Positions 30,776 to 40,176 of a stretch of DNA of 47,602 nt are shown in pieces; positions within the stretch are counted from its first letter, which is position 1; every line of letters starts with the position of its first letter. The stretch lies in the NCBI GenBank assembly GCA_003427395.1, contig BFEA01000013.1, positions 6,098,041 through 6,145,642 on the forward strand, written 5' to 3'. Below the pieces are notes generated by a model. That model was given only the letters and a program-made list of their open reading frames with translations. It was not told the origin of the DNA and made no database searches. Made by a program: the position numbers and the translations under genes. The stretch is from Chara braunii (lineage: Eukaryota; Streptophyta; Charophyceae; Charales; Characeae).

Positions 30776-30837
30776 ATTGAAGCTTTCAAGAAAGTCGTAG
30801 GGACTGCTAAGGGAGGAAAGATGAAATTGAGATTTGC

Positions 30838-31888
30838 ATCGACTCATCCTTTTTTAGAAAAATAGTCACTGGGTCAAAAAGAAAATACAAGCCCAAGGGG
30901 GTGAAGAAAAACTCAGTGACAGTCTTAATAGAGAAAGATTATGATGAAGCATTGGAAAGGGAAAGACAAATTATAAGAGCATAGAGGGAATCAGCAAAAC
31001 TGGAGAATAGGCTCACCAGAGAAAGGTTTGACACAATGAAGATAGACTCGGATCAGTTTATCCTGCCTAAAGAGAGATAATATATCTTCAAAGTGTGTCA
31101 AGAATTCTCTGGTGCTTTCTCCTTTAATGATGAAGAGAGGGGGCGATTGGACGTGGACGTGATCAAGATGGTCAAGATTTGGACAGTTGACCATGTTCCA
31201 TGGAATGATAGACCAACTAAGTATGCCTTGAAGGAAGAGGCAGAAGTTGTGAAGTATCTTGACAAGAAGATTGTGTCTAATGTTGTTGAACCTGCTGATG
31301 GACCATATGTTAACCACTGGTTTTGTTTCTGGAAACCAGGGGGCGGACTAAGATGGATACAGAATCTTCAGAAACTCAATTCTATGACGGTACGTGATGC
31401 AGGTAGTCTTCCTAATGCTGATCTCCTCGTTGAATCATTTGCTGCTCGATGTATTTATTCTCTAATCGACCTGTATTCTGGCTATGATCAGTTCCCTATT
31501 GATCCCACTAGCCGGCCCATGACTGCCATTCACACGCCAAGGGGGTTTGTTCAGATGTGTGTGGTACCTCAGGGCTGGACTAATGGAGTGGCAGTGGTTC
31601 AAAGGGATATGATCAAAGTCATGCAGGATATTTCCCCTGAGATGACTAGTCCCTACATTGATGATAGTCCTGTAAAATGACCCCTGGTAAGGGGATAAGA
31701 CTTTGGTCGCAGGGGGAGTCAGAAAGTTTGTCTGGGAACATGCTGAAAGAGTAAAGATGGTCCTAGAGAGACTTCAGAAGTATAATTTGACTGCCAGTGG
31801 ACCGAAGTCCCTTCTCTTCCAACCAGAAGTGATAATCTTGGGTTTCAGATGCTTCTACAAGGGTAGGAGCCCAGATCCAAGAAGATAA
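30838..31888 (+). pseudogene. Reverse transcriptase domain
   Basis: After the gag-protease stop, similarity resumes near 30838 (KRKYKPKGVKKNSVTVLIEK, like RKYKPVGKKAKPISVLLE of the minus-strand element). TAG 30988 and TAA 31078 interrupt. The long frame 31093-31680 has WFCFWKPGGGLRWIQNLQKL, motif A SLIDLYSGYDQFPID, motif B VPQGWTNGVAVVQ and catalytic YIDD at 31654-31665. It ends at TGA 31678, and the connection region continues in another frame from 31703 (RKFVWEHAERVKMVLERLQK, NLTASGPKSLLFQPEVIILG) to 31888. It copies the element's RNA into DNA. The catalytic residues are intact but the frame is broken. Confidence 0.9.
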
Positions 31889-32517
31889 ACAAGATTTTGA
31901 ACTGGCCTCTACCTCTCAAGAAAGTGACAAACGTCAGGAGCTTCTTGGGAGTTTGTTGATTCTGGAGGATTTTTATTCCTCATTTTGCTGCCCTTGCAGA
32001 ACCTCTAAGAGAAAAGGTAAGACAAGGGGCTAACTTAGCATGGAATGATAAAAGATAAGCTGCAGCAGAAACATTGCAAGAAAAACCAAGAGATGGTGGA
32101 GTAGTGCTGGGAGTACCTTATTATGATGATGAGGAGACAAGACCTTTCATGATTGAGGCGGATTGAGGAACAGTTACTCTGGGTGGAGTACTTATTCAGA
32201 AAGATGAAAATGAGAGAGAAAGACCCCTAAGATTTGAAAGCAGAACCCTCAATTCTACAGAAAGAGGCTACACTCAATTCAGGAAAGAACTATTGTCAAT
32301 CATCCATAACCTCAGGTGCTTCAGGCACTACGTTTTAGGAAGGAGATTCATCCTGGGGACTGATGCATCTGCTGTGATTGGTGCCATTAAAAAACACCAA
32401 CAGATAGATCCAAAAGTTAGCAGATGGATCGCCTTCATCTGGACATATGATTTTAAGCTGGAAAATATCCCCACTGAGAAAAACAGAGCGGATGGCTTAA
32501 GTCGGATTGAGTGGTGA
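31889..32517 (+). pseudogene. RT connection and RNase H domain
   Basis: A frameshift near 31880 moves to a frame reading KKINKILNWPLPLKKVTNV, RSFLGVC, TGA, FWRIFIPHFAALAEPLREKV, matching FWRIFIKGFAKIAEP of the minus-strand element. After TAA and another TGA (PFMIEAD-stop-GTVTLGGVLIQ, where the relative has ETDRGSLVVGGVLIQ), the RNase H core continues: RFESRTLNSTERGYTQF, KELLSIIHNLRC (Glu), LGTDASAV (Asp), NRADGLSR (Asp), ending at TGA 32515. RNase H would remove the RNA strand during cDNA synthesis. Confidence 0.85.
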
Positions 32518-32535
32518 GAGGAAGAAGAAGAAGAT

Positions 32536-32949
32536 GTGAATGAAACAATTGAAGAATTTGTCTATGTTGATAATTTCTTTAATGAAAAAGATGATGAGGA
32601 TTATGAGGCACCATGGTCTTACAAGTGGAGTCTGTGGCCTGAAGAGATGGACAGTTGGGGAGAAATCCCAAGTGCATACGTCTATGAATCGATTCTTGGG
32701 AAAGAAGAAGAAGATGAACCAAACGATTGGTATGCCAGAGTTAATGCAGCAGCAGTGGTTGCTCATGAGATTGGGGAAAGTTCAGGTTCAAAGGAAGAAA
32801 AAGAGAGTGAAGAGAAGGAAGAAGAGATATTTTTCTTCTTTGAAGAATATGATGAAAATTATCAAGAGATTGGCAGAAAGATGAAAAATGAGCAACTAAA
32901 AGAATATTACTGTAAAGATTCAAGGAAGAAATTCCGACTAAAAAAATGA
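32536..32949 (+). CDS. Acidic spacer between RNase H and integrase
   Basis: 137 codons in the pol frame, flanked by in-frame TGAs at 32515 and 32947. It is strongly acidic (FNEKDDEDYEAPWSYKWS, then SSGSKEEKESEEKEEE) with little other structure. It has no counterpart that I know in standard Ty3/gypsy pol. The minus-strand element has a shorter acidic insert at the same place, after NRADGLSR. It could be a tether between domains or a processing region. Confidence 0.6.
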   Translation: MNETIEEFVYVDNFFNEKDDEDYEAPWSYKWSLWPEEMDSWGEIPSAYVYESILGKEEEDEPNDWYARVNAAAVVAHEIGESSGSKEEKESEEKEEEIFFFFEEYDENYQEIGRKMKNEQLKEYYCKDSRKKFRLKK

Positions 32950-34146
32950 CATCTCTTTGTGGATGGTAAGGGAGGCCTACCTCCACTAAGAGTGGTCTGT
33001 GGTAAAGAGAGGCAGTTAGAGATAATCGCTGCTCTACATGAGGGGGTTGCTAGTGACCACAGGGTTGCTGAGGCTACCTACTCAAAAACTGTCAAACTGT
33101 ACTTCTTGCCTGGCATAAGAAACATGATTTACAGATACTGTAAATCATGTGTCTTACGTCAGAAGAGGTCTACCACAAGGATGATTGAACCCCTATTCCC
33201 TACAATCCTGGTAGAGCCAGACAGAAAAGTTCATTTGGATCTCATCACTATGCCTCCAGGCAAGGGTGGGATGAGATACATATTAAACATGAGAGATAAT
33301 TTCTCTGGATACGTTGAGGCAAAAGCTCTGAAAAGGAAGACAGCCGAGCAAGTGGCTGATTGGATAGAGAAAGTCTATCTCATGTATCCTTTTATCAGAG
33401 AATTTGTCTGAGACAGAGGATCAGAGTTCAGAAATGAGGTTGTCAGAAGAATTACACTCAAATTGGGTGTCAGAATTCGGTATGTGACTACTTACCATCC
33501 TCAAGCGAATGCACCTGTTGAAAGAGGCCACAAAACTCTGAAAGATTCATTGGCCAAGTGGTGTGAAGGGAAACTCAGCAACTGGCCAAAGATGTTAAGA
33601 GCTGCTGTATATGCTGATAATATCATTGTCAATAGAACTACTGGTTATGCACCTTTTACTCTATGATACGGTCGATATGCTACATTGCCTATTGAGAGTA
33701 TTGTCAAGACATGGACAAGTCAGGAGAGTGACAGGGATTATTTTATTTCAGAACTCCTTTAGATCAGAATGAGGCAGATATTTGAAGTTGATCAGGCAGT
33801 GATGGATGCAGCAGAGAGAATGACATCCAGCAGACTATCGAATCAAGAAAGATGGAACAAGAAAAGGTATATAAGAAAAGAGAAATTGAAGGTTGAAGAT
33901 GTTGTCCTTATGTTTGACAGTTCTCTTGAGACACAGTGGACTAAAAGGTTGGAGCCCAGATGACTTGGTCCTTACAAAATTACAAGAGAAGCAGAGGGCA
34001 AAGTTTATGAGATATCAGAAATGGATGGATCCAGAGTTCACGACATGGTGTCAGGGTCAAGACTTCTTAAGTTTATCTTCAGAGACCATGACTTGATCCC
34101 TATAGTGACGCCGAAGAGAGGAAAGAGAAGTCAACCATCCAAGTAA
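32950..34146 (+). pseudogene. Integrase with full DDE set, broken by stops
   Basis: Zinc-binding N-terminal part: HEGVASDH then YCKSC (HHCC). Catalytic residues: Asp in HLDLITMP (33238-33240), Asp in DRGSEF (33412-33414) and Glu in APVERGHKTL (33520-33522); the last two are separated by 35 residues, as in retroviral integrases. Stops: TGA 33409 directly before the second Asp, TGA 33664 (TL-stop-YGR), TAG about 33760, TGA 33961 (PR-stop-LGPY). The C-terminal part has a GPY-type segment (LGPYKITREAEGKVYEI) and ends at TAA 34144-34146 without a visible chromodomain. It would insert the cDNA, giving the 4-bp duplication seen. Confidence 0.9.
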
Positions 34147-34241
34147 AAGAACGGTCATAAAGGACTAAGAAAGAGTACAGTAAGACACTGAGATAGTGAG
34201 GCTCAGTTATCGGCAGACAAAGATCATTCTTGCATAGTCAA

Positions 34242-34320
34242 TTCAGCATTTCAGTTTCAGTATTTCAGTTTCAGTACTCCAGTTTCAGCATCTCAGTTTC
34301 AATATTTCAGTTTTCAGCAA
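34242..34320. repeat. Tandem repeat, ~15-bp period
   Basis: About five units of the type TCAGTTTCAGTATTT with small changes, just after the integrase stop. Similar CAGTTTTCAGCAAT pieces occur in the 3' LTR around 45265-45350, between accessory ORFs. Confidence 0.75.
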
Positions 34321-35069
34321 GTCGTTTCATTATCTATTTCAACAAGCAACTAAGTTAATGAGACTATATCCTTGATGTAGCGCTGCAGTCGTTCCATGAG
34401 TGTCAAATCCTGAGAGTAGGGAGTAACTTCGAGTAGTCCTGGGAGCATTGACACAGTGTCAAGATCTGAGAAACTCATGGCTGTGGCACATCAAATGATA
34501 TAAGCAATATTATTCTTATCACAAAGAGAAAGCATGATGGGCATAAAGAAGTTTAGTTCTGTCTGATTGAAAGTTATCAGCAGAAGGACTTCGTGTCTTT
34601 GACTGAGTTGTCCATCCAAGAGATTCAGACGAAGGCAAACATAAAGAAGTTCAGCTTTACTTGACTGAGAGTGGTCAGTAGAGGGACTTCGTGCTTCTTG
34701 GCTAAGGATCTGTCTTCGCTCAGATGAGGGAAGGGACCTCTCTGAGATCGGTGTTTCCGTATTTCCTTGAGACTGACGGGATGTCTCTTGGAAAGGAAAT
34801 CCCAGTTGAGGGAAGGGACCTCTCTGGGGCTAGCACTAAGTTCTTTGTTTGAGGCTAAAGGGAGGTCTCTTGCGAACTCTTAGTGTTGGCTAGCATGTTA
34901 TTGTTTAGTGCCTCTTGAGACTGAAGGGACGTCTCTTGAGGAATGTTTGTCCTGTTATGGGGCGTGGGCAGTCTGCTTGTGGGTTATGATATGCTTGTCT
35001 GACTATCTGTGTCTGGGGTTTTCTTCTTTAACCTAAGGATGCGTTGATTACCGGGGCCAGCCAGAGCCT

Positions 35070-35230
35070 TACCGCAGTAGGTTGCAATCTGGTGGGGTCA
35101 GCAGATCCCCGACGCGAGTGTCGAATTCCGTAGTCAGCTGAGGCTAAGACTCCGGGAGTCTGGCCTATGAGGCTAAAAAGGGTCAGCTGGAACCCTACCG
35201 CAGTCAGAGGATGCAATCCAGTGAGGTTAG
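35070..35230. repeat. Direct repeat, ~125-bp offset
   Basis: ACCGCAGT followed by TGCAATC..GTG.GGT.AGC occurs from 35070 and again from about 35195. A related ACCGCAGTGGTCAAATCC is at about 35330. AGCCAGAGCCT is also shared (35060 and 35228). The copies are diverged. Confidence 0.6.
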
Positions 35231-35356
35231 CCAGAGCCTGGAACTGTGGTTAGACCGGGTCCCACGTTCAAAAGTTTGGGCGGGGTAGCCAGCGCCCTTG
35301 GCCAGAAACTGGCATGTGAGCCGGTCCCTCACCGCAGTGGTCAAATCCGGATTCGG

Positions 35357-35577
35357 GACAGTCAGACTGACGGGACGTCTACTGTCACAGGGTGACCAGA
35401 CCCGCAATAGTCTGGGTGTCCTGGCGAGAGTGCCAAAGGGCTGTCATACTCGAGTAGTGGGTATGATTGGTCCTGACCTGGAGGCAGGTGAAAGGGGCTA
35501 TAAAGACAAATGGTCTAACTAGTCCTGGTCTGAGGCGGGCCGAATGAGGTATGTCAGACTGACGGGACGTCTGACAT
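35357..35577. repeat. Hairpins with constant loop TGACGGGAC
   Basis: At 35551-35577, ATGTCAGAC pairs perfectly with GTCTGACAT around TGACGGGAC. At 35357-35386, GACAGT-c-AGAC pairs with GTCT-ACTGTC around the same nine bases. Earlier relatives: GAGAC-TGACGGGAT-GTCTC near 34769 and GAGAC-TGAAGGGAC-GTCTC near 34918. The inner AGAC/GTCT and loop are constant, while the outer stems differ but stay complementary. Confidence 0.75.
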
Positions 35578-35806
35578 TCCTGGCCAGTGGTAGGCCGAAA
35601 TCAAGGTAATCAATAAATCCTGGGTATGAAGAGCTGTTATGTATTAATTGTTATTTGTTATTTACTGTTTTATTTATGAGGTTTATTTTAATTTGTTAAT
35701 GTTTCACTACTGGTTGTCAGAGGGTCTGCTACTGGGATATGGTTGTTGTCTGTGGGACTTGCTGGTTTTGCAGGTCTGCAAATACTTATCTGAAGTTCCC
35801 AGACCA

Positions 35807-35967
35807 GGGAAAAGAAAGAGGGTTTGGTATCCCCTCCCTTTTGTCTGAGAAGTTGGGGAGACGCCTCACTTGGACCAGAGAAAGAAAACAAGGGTTTGGT
35901 ATCTCCATCAAGTGAGGGGTTGAGAAGGTGTCTCTCAGGCGAGAGAACAAAAAAGAGGGTTTGGTAT
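35807..35967 (+). repeat. Three polypurine-tract-like copies
   Basis: Purine runs ending in the same 11-mer GGGTTTGGTAT lie at 35807-35830, 35877-35902 and 35941-35967. The sequence just before the 3' LTR ends with the same 11-mer (38468-38478). The copies are therefore either duplicated priming sites or remains of rearranged LTR junctions. Confidence 0.65.
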
Positions 35968-36047
35968 ACCCTATTCCCAGCATAGCAGATAGAGTGAGTA
36001 CCCTCGTTACTGGGGTCATCTTTGGCGTAAATGCCAGATCAAGAGTT

Positions 36048-36055
36048 GAGGTAAC
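36048..36055. repeat. Left 8-bp target duplication of the hAT element
   Basis: GAGGTAAC here and again at 37206-37213, directly outside the terminal inverted repeats. Eight base pairs is the hallmark of hAT transposases. Confidence 0.9.
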
Positions 36056-37205
36056 CAGGGTTGTCACCCGGGGACCCCCGGGGGCAAAGCTGGGGCCGGG
36101 ATTTCACCCCCGGACCCCCTCCCACGGGGGCGCCGACCCCCGGACCCCCTCCCACGGGGGCGCCGACCCTCGGACCCCGCAATCAACCCCCGCGCCTGCC
36201 CGACCCCCGGCATCCCCACGGGATCCCGGCCCCGGCACCCGGCACCCCGGCCCCGGCCCTGGACCCCCGCCGACCCGAGCCCCACATCCCCAGTCCCCAC
36301 ACCCCCCACCCCCNNNNNNNNNNNNNNNNNNNNNNNNNNNNNNNNNNNNNNNNNNNNNNNNNNNNNNNNNNNNNNNNNNNNNNNNNNNNNNNNNNNNNNN
36401 NNNNNNNNNNNNNNNNNNNNNNNNNNNNNNNNNNNNNNNNNNNNNNNNNNNNNNNNNNNNNNNNNNNNNNNNNNNNNNNNNNNNNNNNNNNNNNNNNNNN
36501 NNNNNNNNNNNNNNNNNNNNNNNNNNNNNNNNNNNNNNNNNNNNNNNNNNNNNNNNNNNNNNNNNNNNNNNNNNNNNNNNNNNNNNNNNNNNNNNNNNNN
36601 NNNNNNNNNNNNNNNNNNNNNNNNNNNNNNNNNNNNNNNNNNNNNNNNNNNNNNNNNNNNNNNNNNNNNNNNNNNNNNNNNNNNNNNNNNNNNNNNNNNN
36701 NNNNNNNNNNNNNNNNNNNNNNNNNNNNNNNNNNNNNNNNNNNNNNNNNNNNNNNNNNNNNNNNNNNNNNNNNNNNNNNNNNNNNNNNNNNNNNNNNNNN
36801 NNNNNNNNNNNNNNNNNNNNNNNNNNNNNNNNNNNNNNNNNNNNNNNNNNNNNNNNNNNNNNNNNNNNNNNNNNNNNNNNNNNNNNNNNNNNNNNNNNNN
36901 NNNNNNNNNNNNNNNNNNNNNNNNNNNNNNNNNNNNNNNNNNNNNNNNNNNNNNNNNNNNNNNNNNNNNNNNNNNNNNNNNNNNNNNNNNNNNNAGGACC
37001 CCCAATTTCTGGAAAAACCAGAAATTGCCAGGGGATGCGCGACGTCGGTGCGCACCCCCCGATATATTTTTTTTTTTTTCAATTTTGTTTTCGATTTTTT
37101 TTTTTTTTTTTTTTTTTTTGCGTTTTTTTTTCCGGGGTCGGGGATGCCGACCCCCGACCCCCGGGACCCCCGCCGGGGCCCCGGGCCCGGGGGTTGACAA
37201 CCCTG
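36056..37205. mobile_element. Non-autonomous hAT-type DNA transposon, GC-rich
   Basis: Starts CAGGGTTGTCA and ends TTGACAACCCTG, so the outer 11 bases are perfect inverted repeats (CAGGG... is typical of hAT) followed by imperfect C/G-rich inverted sequence. It is flanked by the 8-bp duplication GAGGTAAC. The left arm (36056-36313) is extremely C-rich and contains a 30-bp tandem repeat at 36107-36178. The right arm has a perfect 10-bp hairpin (37003-37027, CAATTTCTGG/CCAGAAATTG) and T-runs. The centre is 681 Ns, so a transposase cannot be excluded, but the sequenced arms encode none. It inserted into the retroelement after that element had integrated or in a parental copy. Confidence 0.88.
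36314..36994. other. Assembly gap, 681 Ns
   Basis: A run of N inside the hAT element. The flanking C-rich repeats probably stopped the assembly. Any open frame drawn across it is meaningless. Confidence 0.99.
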
Positions 37206-37213
37206 GAGGTAAC
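37206..37213. repeat. Right 8-bp target duplication of the hAT element
   Basis: GAGGTAAC, identical to 36048-36055. Confidence 0.9.
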
Positions 37214-37441
37214 CTCCATGTGAAGAGCCAATAGTTGAACGAGTCAAGCAATCAGACAACATCCGTCTTAAAAAAATTATTTGGTGGCCGACAAGCGGCC
37301 TGGTTCACGAGGAACCTTCATCCCTGGCCTTAAGGAAGCCAAACTCTCAGGCCTGGGATGCTATGAAGTGGACTGAACTGAAAATCTTATGAGCCGGGAT
37401 CAGACGCAAAAGGCTGAGAAGAAGTCATGCTTGTACAGAAC

Positions 37442-37876
37442 CTAAAAGACAACCATGAGCTCGATTTGGAAAAGAAAGAGGAGAAAGAAAATGCTGAAGA
37501 GAATGCAGTGACTGGGATGATAGAGGGATGAGACGGCACACGGGGCAGCAGAAGGTGGAGCAGGCACTTTGGCCTTGCTCACAGCTGGGGTGGAAGGCGC
37601 TCTAGGGATAAAAGGTAGAGAAGAAACACTGGGTGTACTATAGCGCGCATCAAACTTTTTGCGAAGGGATTCCATCCTGTCTGGGGATGGGGTCTTCTCG
37701 TACCACCCTGATAATGGGTAACGTGGATAGGGTCTCGGATGCGCATAGCCTCTTGGTTCTTCTTCCTCCTCCTCCTCTGAACTATAAGCGCATCGTGCCC
37801 TAACTGGCGGTTCCTCCTTAGCCTTCCCTATCCTTCCTCCCCTTCCTCTACCCTGTCTGCGGCGTGCCTCAGGCAT
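37442..37876 (-). CDS. Antisense ORF between pol and the 3' LTR
   Basis: 144 intact codons on the strand opposite to gag-pol. The N terminus is Arg/Gly-rich (MPEARRRQGRGRGGRIGK), followed by an acidic run (SSEEEEEEEP), a Pro/Tyr-rich stretch (GYAHPRPYPRYPLSGWYEK), a Ser/Pro/Ala-rich region, and a hydrophobic C terminus (ILFSIFFLLFLF) that could be a membrane anchor. The basic start may be a nuclear or RNA-binding segment. No family recognised. Tat-lineage plant retrotransposons (Grande, RIRE2, Retand) are known to carry antisense ORFs in just this position, which raises the chance that it is real. Against it: low-complexity composition and no stop-free relative to compare with. Confidence 0.45.
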   Translation of the reverse strand: MPEARRRQGRGRGGRIGKAKEEPPVRARCAYSSEEEEEEEPRGYAHPRPYPRYPLSGWYEKTPSPDRMESLRKKFDARYSTPSVSSLPFIPRAPSTPAVSKAKVPAPPSAAPCAVSSLYHPSHCILFSIFFLLFLFQIELMVVF

Positions 37877-38445
37877 GACGTAAAGTGAAGCAGTTGTTAA
37901 GCAAAAGATAAAAGCCAGTGGGTCTATCTACAAGGACTATGGCTAGGAATACTATATGAGTGAAATTTATAAAGACAAGACTATAAATGCACCGACTATG
38001 CAGAATTATGATACACTGCATAAGAGAGAAGAAAAACTCTAAGAGGGAAGGTAGGTATTAAGTGAGAAGATAGTTGTTGAGCGAGAAAGAAAACTCTTAG
38101 AAAGAAAGGTTAGCGCAGAGAGAGAAAGCGAGCGCAAGAAAGAGAGAAAACTAGCGCCGAGGCACAAAGAGAGAAGGCAGGATTACAAAGTGAGAACGCA
38201 CGCTGAAGGAGAGTGCGACTGTAAAAGGGAAGACGAAAACAGAAAAAGAAAACAAGCGCTATGAGAGAAGCCTAGCGCAGAGAAATGGTTGGCCCAGAGA
38301 GAAACGAGTGAATGCTAAGAGAGCGGACGAGCACAGAGAGAGAGCGGGCGCTAAAGAATTGCACAAACGCAAGCTACATCGGAAGTGGATGAAAACGTCA
38401 ACGATTGTATCTAATTTATATATCGGATCGCGTCGCAAAACTTTG
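37877..38445. other. 3' non-coding tail, part 2, purine-rich
   Basis: AG-rich on the plus strand from about 38020 to 38350, with many GAGAGAAAG and AGCGC pieces. No gene seen. It leads into the hairpin and polypurine-like sequence before the 3' LTR. Confidence 0.5.
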
Positions 38446-38480
38446 ACCCAGCGGGGACGCTGGGTGGGGGTTTGGTATTA
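38446..38480 (+). promoter_or_regulatory. Hairpin plus candidate polypurine tract before the 3' LTR
   Basis: ACCCAGCG (38446-38453) pairs with CGCTGGGT (38458-38465) around GGGA. GGGTGGGGGTTTGGTAT follows and the LTR begins at 38481. The G-run is the likely plus-strand primer, although T-interruptions make it a poor textbook polypurine tract. The 11-mer GGGTTTGGTAT links it to the three copies at 35807-35967. Confidence 0.5.
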
Positions 38481-39535
38481 TGTCGGAGGGCGCGGTGTTC
38501 CGGCCCTCCTCCGTGTGCCAAGTCCCTATCTGGCACCTGGGCTATAGTATGATGTGGACCAGTCTCGGTGGCGTTGCCCTCGGCAAAAAGGGTGCGCCAC
38601 AGGACTTCCATTGGTCCACGCAGGCTCGGCGCCCTGGTGTACAGCAGAGCACGACCGGCCTGTGACCGTGGTGACCGCCGGGTTCGCCCTGGGACGCAGA
38701 AGTGAAAGGACTGACGCGGTCTTTTCTGTCGCGCGCTGAGATTCCCTCTGCAGGGTTATGGGTTAGGTGTACGAAATAGAGGTCGCTGATAAAAAGGGAA
38801 AAGAGAAAAGCGGAAACAAGGCGCCGGATTTGAACTCACTTTGGTTTGGGGAAAATCCAGTGGCTTCGGGCCACTGTNATGTTACAATTCCCTTTNCATT
38901 TTCGCTTGCTGATTGTCATTATTATTATTATTATTATTAATGTTACTACTTAATTTTCCTAATTTTTCAGTTTCCCGCCTGTCGATCTGTCACTTCGCAG
39001 GGAAGGCCGCCGATTCGGGTTTTCGAATTGCAACTGCGGTCTTATGGTCTGGGGCTCTACCTACCNCTTGTATATCGCCTGTATCAGACCCGTTCGTCCG
39101 AACCTCGCGGTGGGTCCCCGATGGCCAGGTTAAGAGGCAGATACAGTGAGGACTAAAAGGAAAAAGAAAAAAAAATATAGTAAAAGAGAAAAAGGAAGGG
39201 ATAAGGATGAAAGTCGGGTTTTGGACTTGTGCGTGGAACCGCACCACTATTCAGGCGAGGTTGCCTCGCGGAGGAAATTTGAACTGTCATCTTTCCTTTT
39301 CTGCGATTTTTTTTTTTTTTTTTTTTAATTATTATTAATTTTGTTATTATTACTTTACCGGTTTTCAGGCGCGGCCCTTCTTTATCTTCCTTGTCACTTC
39401 GCAGAGAAGCCAACGGTCCGAACTTGGAGTAGTGGCCCAAATTGGCCAGCCCCACTTATTCCGTCTGAGAATATGTGCCGACTGAGTGCTGCGTGGTCGG
39501 GCCTCAAGAGAAGGGCGACCCGCGGCCGCTTCGGT

Positions 39536-39579
39536 AGGAGGCTTATCACCCCCCAAAGGAGGGTCATAAGCCCCCTCCT
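39536..39579. repeat. Long hairpin in the 3' LTR
   Basis: Equivalent of 20612-20655, same sequence and fold. Confidence 0.65.
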
Positions 39580-39853
39580 TACCATCGGATGCGGGCAACC
39601 GGTAGGAGTAGGTCGGTGGTCTGCTTTTGAAGTGAAAAGGTGCGCCGTCAGTATTACATTATGGGATTACTGTGTCTAGTCTGTGGTAATGAGACTTGAC
39701 CGTTGGCGCCTCGCTTTTCTTTTTCTTTTTGTGTAGACTATTTTTCTCAAAATTAATGAATATAGAGGTGATAGGAAACCAAAGTGCAAAAGTTAAAAAA
39801 GGGATACTCGAGACTCTCGTTTAGAACACAGGGGTCGCGGCCTCACTGTGTGT

Positions 39854-39860
39854 TATAAAA
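39854..39860 (+). promoter_or_regulatory. Candidate TATA box, 3' LTR
   Basis: TATAAAA, equivalent of 20930-20936. Bases on both sides differ between the LTRs while the heptamer is unchanged. Confidence 0.35.
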
Positions 39861-40176
39861 GGGAGATTGCTCCTAGGTTTCTGAGTGAGCGTGCGAGGCT
39901 GAGGTGCTGCGAATAGAGGGGAAATGCGGAGACTGTATTCTCCCAGCGGTCTGAGTCCTGTTCTGGCCTATACCCTCTAGTGCGGTTCGGGCGAGTAATG
40001 TTCTAAGTGTTGGCTATTGTGAGCGTGGCTAACTCTGGGTGGCTATGGCGTTGCATGGGTATAGACCCTGCTATTGGTACCACCAGATTCGGTGGAAGCC
40101 TATGTCCGGGGAGGGGCCCTGAATCACGGCCATACTCAACTATGATNGGGGTGACGAGNTGAGACTGAGGATCAAC

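Larger units (their letters stand above)
34147..36047. other. 3' non-coding tail of the internal region, part 1
   Basis: No coding capacity that I can support. It holds the 15-bp period repeat at 34242-34320, hairpins with constant loop TGACGGGAC (35357-35386, 35551-35577 and variants near 34769 and 34916), direct repeats around 34725-34825 and 35070-35230, and three polypurine-tract-like copies (35807-35967). Long repeat-filled tails before the 3' LTR are also known from Ogre-type plant elements. Confidence 0.6.

Noticed and set aside
28394-34146. Alternative genetic code (TGA = Trp)
   Set aside because: TGG is used freely for Trp, TAA and TAG stops and frameshifts are also present, and the small ORFs use TAA or TGA-type ends normally; decay by C-to-T change is simpler.
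35928-37251. Long ORFs of 359-431 codons on both strands
   Set aside because: They run through 681 Ns and C-rich repeats; the open length is an artefact of the gap.
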